Shown here in pieces: positions 8,256 to 15,638 of a DNA stretch of 18,707 bases. A program made the position numbers and the translations under genes. The DNA is taken from contig JAISLX010000181.1 in NCBI GenBank assembly GCA_031277045.1, positions 1 to 18,707 on the forward strand, written 5' to 3'. The notes below the pieces were generated by a model. It did no database searches. It was not told where the DNA came from and saw nothing but the letters and a program-made list of their open reading frames with translations. Source of the DNA: Treponema sp. (GTDB taxonomy: Bacteria > Spirochaetota > Spirochaetia > Treponematales > Breznakiellaceae). Numbering within the stretch: the first letter of the stretch is position 1; each line of letters begins with the position of its first letter.

Positions 8256-8278
8256 GGCCGGAAGCACGATTCCCGGCC
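8256..8278 (-). promoter_or_regulatory. Leader hairpin before the BMP gene
   Basis: In the predicted 5' leader, GGCCGGAA and TTCCCGGCC pair with one bulged base around a 6-base loop. A GGGGA-C-TCCCC palindrome lies further along at 8231-8241. I do not recognise a known riboswitch here. Confidence 0.35.
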
Positions 8279-8295
8279 AAAACAAACGTTCACCC

Positions 8296-8324
8296 ATGCT
8301 AGGTAAAGCGGGGGCAAAAATCAA
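8296..8324 (-). promoter_or_regulatory. Candidate sigma70 promoter of the ABC importer operon
   Basis: On the minus strand TTGATT (8324-8319, 4 of 6 to TTGACA) is followed after exactly 17 bases by TAGCAT (8301-8296, 4 of 6 to TATAAT). This predicts a leader of roughly 90 bases before the ATG at 8196. The correct spacing and position before the first gene of the operon are the support. Confidence 0.5.
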
Positions 8325-8375
8325 GAAGCCCTGCCCGGACGGGAACGGCGCAGCCGCGTTATAAAAGCCCTCAAA

Positions 8376-8461
8376 CGAGGCTTTCTCAAAACTAACCGGG
8401 TTTTGGGAAAAGCTCCGGCCTCATTCGCAAATTCTGGTTTAATACCCCGCGGCTTGCCGCG
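8376..8461. repeat. Dispersed hairpin repeat, copy 1
   Basis: CGAGGCTTTCTCAA at 8376-8389 opens a hairpin in which TTTCTCAAAAC (8382-8392) pairs with GTTTTGGGAAA (8400-8410), 11 pairs with one T-G wobble and a 7-base loop. A second stem CGCGG-CTTG-CCGCG follows at 8448-8461. The first hairpin resembles the block at 10723-10760, with the same CGAGGCTTTC opening and a GGTTTTGGGAA-type closing, so it belongs to a small repeat family. It lies in the divergent region between the importer operon and the next plus-strand gene. Minus-strand reading through it yields a spurious PRGKPRGI-type peptide. Confidence 0.6.
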
Positions 8462-8504
8462 CGGAGGCTCATATTTTTGGAAATTGTGCGGTAAACTGGA
8501 TGGT

Positions 8505-9926
8505 ATGCGGGAAATTTGGATACCGGAACTGCTGAGTTCCCTGTTTGTGCTCGTTTTCCTTGTCCGGCCCCTGTTCAAGAAGCTGTGGCCCCTGGACGGT
8601 ATCGCGTGGTTTCCCGTTCTGGCCCTGGGGGTCGCGCTTAGCATATTTCCCGCCTACGGTTTCAGGCCCGAATGTATTCCGCTGGCGCTCAACCACCTGG
8701 TTATTGTCTTAACCAACCTTAACCCCCTCTTTATGGGGGTCCGCCGTAACGCCTGGTTCCGCGAGCGGGGGGCTTTGTTCATTGTCCCCGCCTTTGGCTT
8801 TCTGGTCCTGGTCAGCGCCGCGGCCCTGTATTTTGCCCCCGTTCCCCGGCCCGCCGTAAACTCGCGGACTTTTACGCTGCGGGATACCGGCGGCCCCGTT
8901 TACACCCTGCATGTTTTTGAGGGCCGGGAGTCCGGGATGGATTCCGGTGAAGCCCGGCCCCTCATCTTCCTGGTCCCCCCCGGTTTTGGCCGCCTGGACG
9001 CGGTGGACGGGATCTGCGCCGCCCTGGGGGAGCGGGGCTTTACCGTGATAAGTTATGTCCGCCGGAATTCCATGCCGCCGGGGGCGCTGTTCAGGTTCTG
9101 GCGGGTCTTCCGCGACGGGACCGTGCTTAAAAAGGCGAACGGCAAAGGCCGGGAGCTGGAGGCGGAGAAACAAGCCGAGATAGAATTTCTTCTGCCCTAT
9201 GTAAAAGAAAACCTGGCCTCCCTGGCTCCCGCCGCCGATGGGGACGCTCTTTTCCTCGCGGGTTGGGGGGCGGGCGGTTCCGCGCTGGCCTATCTTGTTT
9301 CCGCGTCCGGCCCCGCCGGAAAGGGAGATGCCGGAAGTTTCACGGGGCCTGCCGTGGCGCCTTCGCCATCCGGCCCTTATGGCGCCCGGGGGCTTGTGGT
9401 GGTGGAAGGCCGCTTATGGTCCTCATGGGTTGCGGCCCCGTCCCCGGAACACAACGCCGTTTCGTCCAACGTTTTCGCCGCGGTTTTGACAAAGATCCGG
9501 GACTGGTTTCGCCGGTTACGGCCTGAACGGGTCGAGGGGTTTGACGCGATCCCCCAGCCGCCGGTTCCCGCGCTGTACCTGGTTTCCGGCCAGGCCCCGG
9601 TTGAAGACGAGGGGACTTACGCCGCCGTTTTCGCGGCCCTGCGAAATTCCCCCGGCCCGGCCGCGCTGGCCTGCGTGGAGGGGGCGGGACCCCTGGATTA
9701 TTCTGATATTCCGGTAGAGTATCCGGTCTACAACGCCCTGCTGTCCGGTTATCCCGGGGGCCGCGCGGATGCCGCCGCCGCCCTTATCGCCCGCTTCTGC
9801 GAACTGGTTAACGCGGGGCCCCTTGAAACGCGGGCCCCCGCGGCCCTTACCGGCCGCTTCCGGCTGCCGGGAGGGCTTTACCTGGAAACCCGGTATTGGA
9901 ATTTTGGGGATCTCCGGCTACACTAA
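8505..9926 (+). CDS. Membrane-anchored PAF-acetylhydrolase-like protein, catalytic residues lost
   Basis: The protein has 473 residues from the ATG at 8505; the upstream in-frame reading runs through the repeat and is not used. The N-terminal third holds about four hydrophobic helices (near 8-24, 33-53, 60-77 and 88-112). The rest looks like an alpha/beta hydrolase: LIFLVPPGFGRLDAVDGICAAL (153-174, oxyanion-region strand), a nucleophile-elbow region LFLAGWGAGGSALAYL (249-264), and GAGPLDYSDIPVEYP (393-407). Against the PAF-acetylhydrolase pattern GHSxGG...GxxHxxFxD, the serine is Gly255 and the histidine is Pro396. It therefore looks like a pseudo-hydrolase, perhaps with a binding or scaffold role at the membrane. 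Its stop lies four bases before the NIF3 start. The fold is inferred from motifs, and no function is known. Confidence 0.75.
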   Translation: MREIWIPELLSSLFVLVFLVRPLFKKLWPLDGIAWFPVLALGVALSIFPAYGFRPECIPLALNHLVIVLTNLNPLFMGVRRNAWFRERGALFIVPAFGFLVLVSAAALYFAPVPRPAVNSRTFTLRDTGGPVYTLHVFEGRESGMDSGEARPLIFLVPPGFGRLDAVDGICAALGERGFTVISYVRRNSMPPGALFRFWRVFRDGTVLKKANGKGRELEAEKQAEIEFLLPYVKENLASLAPAADGDALFLAGWGAGGSALAYLVSASGPAGKGDAGSFTGPAVAPSPSGPYGARGLVVVEGRLWSSWVAAPSPEHNAVSSNVFAAVLTKIRDWFRRLRPERVEGFDAIPQPPVPALYLVSGQAPVEDEGTYAAVFAALRNSPGPAALACVEGAGPLDYSDIPVEYPVYNALLSGYPGGRADAAAALIARFCELVNAGPLETRAPAALTGRFRLPGGLYLETRYWNFGDLRLH

Positions 9927-9930
9927 ATCC

Positions 9931-10704
9931 GTGAGCGCGTATTTTACCACCCGAAAGCTGGACGGCTATTTTAGATCGCTGTTGGACATTGAGGGGTTCG
10001 CCGGCATTGACGATTCCCAAAACGGCCTGCAGGTGGACAACGACGGGTCGGAAACCGGCAAAATCGCCTTCGCGGTGGACGCGAATTTGGAAACCTTTAA
10101 GCGCGCCGCCTCCTGCGGCGCGGGACTACTCTTTGTGCATCACGGCCTTTTCTGGGGCGGGTCCGCGCGGCTGACGGGAAACCACCGGGGGCGGGTCAAA
10201 TTCCTGCTCGATCACAACATCGCCCTCTACGCCGTCCACCTTCCGCTGGACGAACATCCGCGGGTGGGGAACAACGCGGTTCTGGCGGAATTGCTGGGAC
10301 TTAAAGACATTCAGCCCTTTGGCCTGTACCACGGCCGTAAAATAGGGTATAAGGGGGTTCTTGATCCTCCCGTCCCCGTGGAAGAAGCGGTAAAGCGAAT
10401 AAGTTTTTTAGGCCGTCCGCCGCTGGGGGTATTTCCGTTTGGCGCGGATTTGAACAGAACCTGCGCGGTGGTTTCCGGCGGGGCCCCCAGGGAAGCGCTG
10501 CAGGCGATTGAGGAGGGGCTCGATCTTTACATCACCGGGGAAGCGGGGCACTCGGTTTACCACGAACTTCAGGAGGCCCGGTTGAACATGATCGCGGGCG
10601 GCCACCATTCCACCGAAGTATGGGGGGTTCGCCGGGTAATGGAACGCTGCGCCGCGGAACTGTCCGTGGAAGGCGAATTTATTGATGTCCCCACCGGTTT
10701 GTAG
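9931..10704 (+). CDS. NIF3/DUF34-family dinuclear-metal protein (YbgI-like)
   Basis: The 257 residues start at a GTG at 9931, four bases after the upstream stop; an in-frame ATG at 9769 lies inside the previous gene and would add 54 unrelated residues. Family landmarks are FVHHGLFW (68-75), YAVHLPLDEHPRVGNNAVLAELLG (100-123, with H103 and D107) and GGHHSTEVWGV (223-233, with H226 and E229). These histidines and acids bind the two metals of the NIF3 toroid. Members are often annotated 'GTP cyclohydrolase 1 type 2', a label with weak support, and the true reaction is unsettled. No good Shine-Dalgarno site is visible, so translational coupling to the preceding gene is likely. Confidence 0.9.
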   Translation: MSAYFTTRKLDGYFRSLLDIEGFAGIDDSQNGLQVDNDGSETGKIAFAVDANLETFKRAASCGAGLLFVHHGLFWGGSARLTGNHRGRVKFLLDHNIALYAVHLPLDEHPRVGNNAVLAELLGLKDIQPFGLYHGRKIGYKGVLDPPVPVEEAVKRISFLGRPPLGVFPFGADLNRTCAVVSGGAPREALQAIEEGLDLYITGEAGHSVYHELQEARLNMIAGGHHSTEVWGVRRVMERCAAELSVEGEFIDVPTGL

Positions 10705-10722
10705 GTAATTTCCGCGAATAAT

Positions 10723-10760
10723 CGAGGCTTTCCCAAGCCTTCGGTTTTTGGGAAGACAAG
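10723..10760. repeat. Dispersed hairpin repeat, copy 2, possibly acting as terminator
   Basis: CGAGGCTTTCCCAA matches the opening of the block at 8376 with one difference, and GGTTTTTGGGAA matches its closing. TTCCCAA (10730-10736) pairs with TTGGGAA (10748-10754), with an inner CC-TTC-GG turn. It sits in the short gap between NIF3 and lspA, so it may attenuate readthrough, though no T-run follows. A second small hairpin with GACA/TGTC arms follows just after it. Confidence 0.55.
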
Positions 10761-10800
10761 CGAAGCGTGTCAAGCTACCCTGAATTTCTATGGAGTTGAA

Positions 10801-11343
10801 ATGAGCGAAACGTTTAAGAGTAAACTGCCGCCCCTTGGTCTTACGGCGCTGATCCTCCTTGTCGACCAGGGGATAAAGGCGTTTATTGTCAAAAACTGGC
10901 CCCTGGAGGGGAGTTTTATTAAAGATGTTTTTGACAACGGTTTCCTGTATATCATCCACGTGCGCAACAAGGCGATTGCCTTTAGTCTGGGGCAGAATCT
11001 GCCCGCTACGGCGAAGTTCGTGCTGTTTGTTATAGCCCCCGTTCTGGTACTGGCTTTCTTGTTCTGGTACTACCTGAGTTCCCGGGACTTTACCGGTCCG
11101 CAGCGTTGGGCGGTGGCGGGGATTCTGGGCGGCGGCCTGGGGAACCTGGCCGACCGGATCTTCCGGCCCGCCGGGGTAGTGGACTTTATCAGCGTAAGGT
11201 TTTATGGCATTCTGGGTATGGATCGCTTTCCCACGTTTAATGTTGCCGATTCCAGTATCGTGATCTGTTGTATTCTGTTTTTTATTAGTATCATGACAGC
11301 GCCGGGAAATTCAGAACAGCAGCCGGGGTCCAGGCCGGTTTGA
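10801..11343 (+). CDS. lspA: Lipoprotein signal peptidase (signal peptidase II)
   Basis: LspA is the inner-membrane aspartyl protease that removes signal peptides from prolipoproteins after diacylglyceryl transfer. The 180 residues carry the family blocks in order: LVDQGIKAFI (20-29), VRNKAIAFSLG (54-64), GGGLGNLADRI (110-120), VVDFISVRF (126-134) and FNVADSSIV (146-154). D128 and D150 fit the catalytic pair. There are four hydrophobic helices, and the size is close to the usual 150-180. GGAG five bases upstream supports the ATG. The first gene of a short run with the small membrane protein 28 bases downstream, it agrees with the lipoprotein-rich envelope of spirochaetes. Confidence 0.95.
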   Translation: MSETFKSKLPPLGLTALILLVDQGIKAFIVKNWPLEGSFIKDVFDNGFLYIIHVRNKAIAFSLGQNLPATAKFVLFVIAPVLVLAFLFWYYLSSRDFTGPQRWAVAGILGGGLGNLADRIFRPAGVVDFISVRFYGILGMDRFPTFNVADSSIVICCILFFISIMTAPGNSEQQPGSRPV

Positions 11344-11371
11344 AAAATTTCAACGATAACGGAGTAACGCC

Positions 11372-11659
11372 ATGAGTAAACGGACAAACACCCTGCTTTT
11401 TATTTTGGGGGCCACCCTGTTCAACATCCTGCTATACGCCGTCTGTTTTTTGCTGCTGTTGTTGATCTACTCGCGGATCATCGAACTGCTGCCTGAATCC
11501 GCCAGGGCGTGGGGGCTTATGGTTATCCTAATCCTCCCCATCGTCATAAGTTTTGTACTGTACCGCCTGATCCTCAAAGTGGTCGTTAAAAAGGTGGACA
11601 TTGAAAAATACTTTGCCCCCCTTTTCGGCGCCCGCCGGCCCCCCAAAAAGACCTCCTAG
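11372..11659 (+). CDS. Small two-helix membrane protein downstream of lspA
   Basis: The 95 residues contain two strong hydrophobic spans (near 7-33 and 46-68) and a basic tail ending in GARRPPKKTS. A GGAG about seven bases upstream and the 28-base gap from lspA support it as a real, cotranscribed gene. Similar short proteins next to lspA in treponemes have, as I recall, been labelled 'leader peptide processing enzyme', but I see no catalytic motif. A function as an LspA partner is only suggested by position. Confidence 0.7.
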   Translation: MSKRTNTLLFILGATLFNILLYAVCFLLLLLIYSRIIELLPESARAWGLMVILILPIVISFVLYRLILKVVVKKVDIEKYFAPLFGARRPPKKTS

Positions 11660-11685
11660 CGCCGGCGCTGTTCCGTAATAATCCC

Positions 11686-12681
11686 GTGGGAAAAAAATTA
11701 CGGCCGGTAGAATTGGCCGCGGCGCTGAACAGCCGTCTGGAACGGTTAATGCCGGTCCTGACTCCCGCGGGAGTGGTGATGGGGTTTTTACTGCCCCGTT
11801 TTTTCATCGGTTTCCGTCCTTTCATCCCCTGGATTTTCGCCGTTATTACCCTTTCGGGGGCCCTTAAACTGCGGATTCGGGAACTCGGCCTTGCCCTGCG
11901 GCATCCGCTTCCCATGATTTTTACCTTCGTTAGTTCCCATGTGCTTATACCCCTGATGGTGTTCTTTTTCTCCAGCCTTGTTTTCCCGGGGGACGGGGAC
12001 ACTGTTTCGGGTTTCGTTTTGCTGTACGCCGCGCCTACGGCGGTATCAAGTTTTATCTGGGTCAACATGTACCGGGGGGATAACGCCCTGGCCCTGGCTA
12101 TGATCCTTGTGGCAACTGTCGCGGCGCCGGTGGTGGTGCCTTTTACCCTGTCGACGCTGATGGGCACCCGGGTGGCCCTGGACATGCGCGGTATTGTCGT
12201 ATCCCTGGTACTGATGGTGGTGGTTCCGACTATCGCCGGCGTGGGGGCTAACGAGTTAAGCCGGGGCCGCGCCCCCCGGCTCCTTCTTCCCTGGTTTAAT
12301 CCCCTCGCCAAATTTTGCCTGATCCTGGTAATCGCCGCCAACACCTCGGCGATTGTTCCCCAGATCCGTTTTAATGACAGGCGGCTGTGGATCGTCGCCG
12401 CCGTTTGTATCGTGTTCGCCGTGCTGGGACACTGCGTCTCGTGGTTTGCCGGAATCCTCTGCCGCCTGTCCAGGGAAAAACAAATTACGGTGTTTTTTTC
12501 CTCCTCCCTCCGCAATATCAGCGCCGCCGCCACCCTTGCCATCGAATTTCTCCCCGAATCCGCGGCCCTGCCCGCGCTGCTGGGAATTGTGTTTCAGCAG
12601 ACTATGGCCGCCCTGATGGGCCGGCTGTTCCTGGGGCCAAGCCCGGCCGGCGGCGGTGGAAAGCGGCGGCCGGCGGCATAG
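11686..12681 (+). CDS. Bile acid:sodium symporter (BASS/SBF)-like transporter
   Basis: The 331 residues contain about nine or ten hydrophobic helices. The order of segments, LMPVLTPAGVVMGFLLP, WIFAVITLSGALKL, SSHVLIPLMVFF, LYAAPTAVSSFIWVNMYRGDNALA, TVAAPVVVPFTL, ISAAATLAIEFLPESAALPALLGIVFQQTMAALMG, is that of the BASS family. This includes the 'sAP...sS..w..l..Gd..La' helix break near residues 124-146 that forms the core. Members carry organic acids with sodium; the substrate here cannot be told. I use the GTG at 11686, 26 bases after the previous stop. No clear ribosome site is present, and an in-frame ATG at 11749 is a possible alternative. The arginine/glycine-rich tail is likely cytoplasmic. 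Confidence 0.78.
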   Translation: MGKKLRPVELAAALNSRLERLMPVLTPAGVVMGFLLPRFFIGFRPFIPWIFAVITLSGALKLRIRELGLALRHPLPMIFTFVSSHVLIPLMVFFFSSLVFPGDGDTVSGFVLLYAAPTAVSSFIWVNMYRGDNALALAMILVATVAAPVVVPFTLSTLMGTRVALDMRGIVVSLVLMVVVPTIAGVGANELSRGRAPRLLLPWFNPLAKFCLILVIAANTSAIVPQIRFNDRRLWIVAAVCIVFAVLGHCVSWFAGILCRLSREKQITVFFSSSLRNISAAATLAIEFLPESAALPALLGIVFQQTMAALMGRLFLGPSPAGGGGKRRPAA

Positions 12682-12764
12682 CAGAGCCCGTTTCACCGGC
12701 GTTGCCGCATGTGTGGACTTCCGTATTCTAAATGATTTATTATAACGCAGTTGGAGGCTGACAC

Positions 12765-14219
12765 ATGAAAGCGTTTATGGACAGGGATTTTCTTCTTACA
12801 TCCGGAACGGCGCGGCGGCTTTACCACGAGGCTGCCGCGGAGGAGCCGATTTTTGATTACCACTGCCATCTTAACCCCAGGGAAATCGCCGAAGATCGCC
12901 GTTTCCCCGATCTGGCCTATATATGGCTGGGGGAGAATCACTACGGGGATCATTACAAATGGCGGATGCTGCGGGCCAACGGCGTAAGCGAGCGGCTGAT
13001 AACCGGGGATGCGGAGCCCTGGGATAAATTCCTTGCCTGGGCGGAGACCATGCCGGCCCTGGTGGGGAATCCCCTCTACCACTGGACCCATCTGGAATTG
13101 CAGCGTTATTTCGATATTCACGAAGTTTTGAACGGGAAAAGCGCCCGGGCCATCTGGGACGCGGCGAATGAAAAACTGCGGAAAGACCCGGAACTGTCGG
13201 CGCTGGGTATTCTTAAAAAATTCAAAGTCTACGCCGTGGGGACCACCGATGATCCCGCGGATTCCCTTGAATGGCATCAGATTATCCGGCGGGACGGAAA
13301 AACCGCCGCCAAAGTCCTGCCCTCGTTCCGGCCGGACCGGGCCCTCAACATAGACAATCCCGGTTTTGCCGGGTACATCGCGAGCCTGGGCAAGGCGGCA
13401 GGGCGGAATATCACTACACCGCGGGATCTTCTGGCGGCCCTGGAAAGCAGGATCGCCTACTTCGATACCCTGGGCTGCCGCGCGTCGGATCACGGGCTGG
13501 ACGGTATCCCCTTTAGAACCGCTGCGGCGGGGGGAACCGGCGAGGGAGCCTGGGAACGGGAACTTGAAAATACCTTTACCGGGGCCCTGGAAGGCAAAAT
13601 TCCCGGCGCGGAACAGGTAGAATCGTGGAAGACCTTTATGCTGACCCGCCTGGCGGCGGCTTATTATGACCGGGGCTGGGCAATGCAGATACACGTTGCC
13701 GCCCTGCGGAACATCAATTCCCGGGCCCTTGGGACGCTGGGGGCCGACACCGGTTATGACGCGGTTCACGATCTTCCGGCGGCCGCCGCTCTTGCCCGGC
13801 TGCTGGATTACCTCGCGTCCGCGGGGAAACTCCCCAAAACGATTCTCTACAGCCTAAACCCCAAGGATTTTTATTCCCTGGCCACGATTATGGGGGGCTT
13901 CCAGGGAGACCCGGCGGGCTCCGTCCCGGGCAGGATGCAGTTAGGCTCCGCGTGGTGGTTCCTGGACCACCGGGACGGCATGGAAGCCCAGATGCGGCTC
14001 CTGGGAAACGTGGGGCTTTTGTCCCGCTTTGTCGGAATGCTCACCGATTCCCGCAGCTTCCTTTCCTATCCCCGGCACGAATACTTTCGCCGTATCCTCT
14101 GCAATCTATTGGGAAACTGGGCGGAAGAAGGGGAAGCGCCCAACGACGCCGGACTTTTGGACGGCATAGTCCGGGATATTTCGTTCAGAAACGCTCAACG
14201 GTACTTTGAGACCGCGTAA
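12765..14219 (+). CDS. uxaC: Uronate isomerase (glucuronate/galacturonate isomerase)
   Basis: UxaC converts D-glucuronate to D-fructuronate, or D-galacturonate to D-tagaturonate, the first cytosolic step of uronate breakdown. The 484 residues (family about 470) contain the full pattern: FDYHCHLNPREIAED (30-44, metal ligands H33 and H35), YGDHYKWRMLRANGV (60-74), a YAVGTTDDPADSLEWH segment, MQIHVAALRNINSR, TILYSLNP, MQLGSAWWFLDHRDGM and SFLSYPRHEYFRRILCNLLG near the C-terminus. GGAGG lies seven bases before the ATG, and the 83-base gap upstream is AT-rich with TATAAC at 12741. No uxaB, uxuA, kdgK or kdgA gene is in the window, so the remainder of the pathway must be elsewhere. Confidence 0.96.
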   Translation: MKAFMDRDFLLTSGTARRLYHEAAAEEPIFDYHCHLNPREIAEDRRFPDLAYIWLGENHYGDHYKWRMLRANGVSERLITGDAEPWDKFLAWAETMPALVGNPLYHWTHLELQRYFDIHEVLNGKSARAIWDAANEKLRKDPELSALGILKKFKVYAVGTTDDPADSLEWHQIIRRDGKTAAKVLPSFRPDRALNIDNPGFAGYIASLGKAAGRNITTPRDLLAALESRIAYFDTLGCRASDHGLDGIPFRTAAAGGTGEGAWERELENTFTGALEGKIPGAEQVESWKTFMLTRLAAAYYDRGWAMQIHVAALRNINSRALGTLGADTGYDAVHDLPAAAALARLLDYLASAGKLPKTILYSLNPKDFYSLATIMGGFQGDPAGSVPGRMQLGSAWWFLDHRDGMEAQMRLLGNVGLLSRFVGMLTDSRSFLSYPRHEYFRRILCNLLGNWAEEGEAPNDAGLLDGIVRDISFRNAQRYFETA

Positions 14220-14240
14220 AAACCAAGTAAACTCGCTTCA

Positions 14241-15473
14241 ATGAGAATTTGGATAAAGCTGTTCCTGGGCGCCTTTGCGGGTATAATTATAGCGCGGGTT
14301 TTGCCCCAGGACAGCGGGCAAATTGCCTCGATCATGGATTGGCTGGAACAACTGGCCCTGCGGATTGGCCGCTACGCGGTAATTCCCCTGCTGGTGTTTT
14401 CCTTCAGCATCGCTGTGTACAATCTCCGCCAGGACGGGCGTTTCTGGCCGCTGGTATTCCGCTCGTTTTTGTTTATCGCCGGTGTCGCGGCCTTTGTTAT
14501 CACGGCGGGGGTGGTTGTTGTCCTGTTTTTTTCCCCCCATCAAATACCCATCCATTTTGAGGAAGAACTTGGGGGCGTCTCGCTGGATACAGCCGGTAAC
14601 ATCCTTGCCCTGTTCCCCCCGAATATGCTGCAGGCCCTGACCGGCGATACCCTTTACCTGTTTCCTGTCTGTGTATTCGCTTTCTTTTTGGGCGTGGGGC
14701 TTTCGTATGACCGCGGTTTTGCTAAACCGGTTATCTCCCTTATCGATTCCCTTTCCCGTATTTTTTATTATATCAATGTATTTTTTTCTGAAATCATGTG
14801 GCTTTTGATGATTGTTCTCGCGGCGTATTGGGCGCAGCGGTTCCGTACTGTTCTTAGAATGGAAGTTTACAACGATTTTATCATTTTTTTGACGGTTTTT
14901 AGCATGGTTTTGGGATTTGTCATTCTGCCGCTGTTTCTCCTTCTTTTACGGCCCAAGGTAAACCCCTGGATCCTGCTTTACGGAAACTTTGCCGCCGCCA
15001 TCGCGGCCTGGTTTTCAGGCGACATTAACTTTACCCTGCCGGTACTGCTGCGCTGCGGAAAAGAGAATTTCGGCGTCCGCAGGCGCGCCAATACTGTTAC
15101 CCATGCCCTTTTTAACACGTTTGGCAGGGCCGGCAGCGCCATGACGGCGGCCGCGGCTTTTGTTCTTATCATCAAATCATATTCCGGCCTGGATATAACG
15201 CTGACAAATTTGTTTTTTATCGGGCTGCGGGCCTTTATTATTTCCTTTTTTCTTGCAGGCCATCCCGGAAACGGAGCCTATACGGCCCTGGCGCTGATCT
15301 GCGCGGGCTACGGACAAAGTTACGAGTCAGGATATTTGCTCCTTAAACCTCTGGCCTTTTATCTTATTACTATTGGGACTTTTCTTGACACGGTAATCGC
15401 TTCTTTTTCGTCGTTTGTTATCGCCCGGTTGAGCGGCCTTCAGGAAGACAGGATCTCCCGGCATTTTATTTAG
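14241..15473 (+). CDS. Dicarboxylate/amino acid:cation symporter (DAACS, GltP/DctA-like)
   Basis: The 410 residues have about eight hydrophobic helices plus re-entrant-like segments. WIKLFLGAFAGIIIARVLP at the start, GRYAVIPLLVFSFSIAVYNL (about 43-62), GNILALFPPNMLQAL, WFSGDINFTLPVLL followed by FGRAGSAMTAAAAFVLI, and LAGHPGNGAYTALALI match the order of DAACS segments, with SGDINFTLPV standing for the serine-rich 'S.stTLPv' loop. The usual NMDG sodium motif is replaced by GRAGSAM, so ion coupling and substrate may differ from GltP. It begins 21 bases after uxaC without an evident ribosome site and is probably cotranscribed with it. Uptake of an organic acid is the family expectation; uronate transport would be unusual for this family. 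Confidence 0.85.
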   Translation: MRIWIKLFLGAFAGIIIARVLPQDSGQIASIMDWLEQLALRIGRYAVIPLLVFSFSIAVYNLRQDGRFWPLVFRSFLFIAGVAAFVITAGVVVVLFFSPHQIPIHFEEELGGVSLDTAGNILALFPPNMLQALTGDTLYLFPVCVFAFFLGVGLSYDRGFAKPVISLIDSLSRIFYYINVFFSEIMWLLMIVLAAYWAQRFRTVLRMEVYNDFIIFLTVFSMVLGFVILPLFLLLLRPKVNPWILLYGNFAAAIAAWFSGDINFTLPVLLRCGKENFGVRRRANTVTHALFNTFGRAGSAMTAAAAFVLIIKSYSGLDITLTNLFFIGLRAFIISFFLAGHPGNGAYTALALICAGYGQSYESGYLLLKPLAFYLITIGTFLDTVIASFSSFVIARLSGLQEDRISRHFI

Positions 15474-15601
15474 CCGCCATACCGGGCGACTGATCCCCGT
15501 GTTGACACAGTTCATCCGCTTGTTTCTCAAAACACGCCATATTTGGGCCGATTCCGCCGTAATTTTCGTGTTACCGCCTTGTCATACTAAAAACTTTGTG
15601 T

Positions 15602-15613
15602 TACTTTTAAGTA
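15602..15613. promoter_or_regulatory. Palindromic operator candidate before the HTH gene
   Basis: TACTT-TT-AAGTA is a 12-base palindrome that runs into a -10-like TATAAA (15612-15617), 26 bases before the ATG of the HigA-like gene. HTH antitoxins commonly bind such sites to repress themselves, so autoregulation is a reasonable inference. I find no convincing -35 at normal spacing. Confidence 0.4.
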
Positions 15614-15638
15614 TAAAATAATTACTAAGGAGTAATTC

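Noticed and set aside
8284..8293. AAACGTTCAC near the importer promoter as a Mpi-like crossover site
   Set aside because: It partly resembles the Bacteroides Mpi repeat from memory, but no inverted partner lies within a few hundred bases.
8197..8300. Riboswitch (for example FMN or purine type) in the importer leader
   Set aside because: Only a simple hairpin and a GGGGACTCCCC palindrome are visible; none of the conserved cores I know is present.
8321..8644. Minus-strand frame encoding a PRGKPRGI-type peptide
   Set aside because: It is translation of the dispersed hairpin repeat and overlaps the start of the PAF-AH-like gene.
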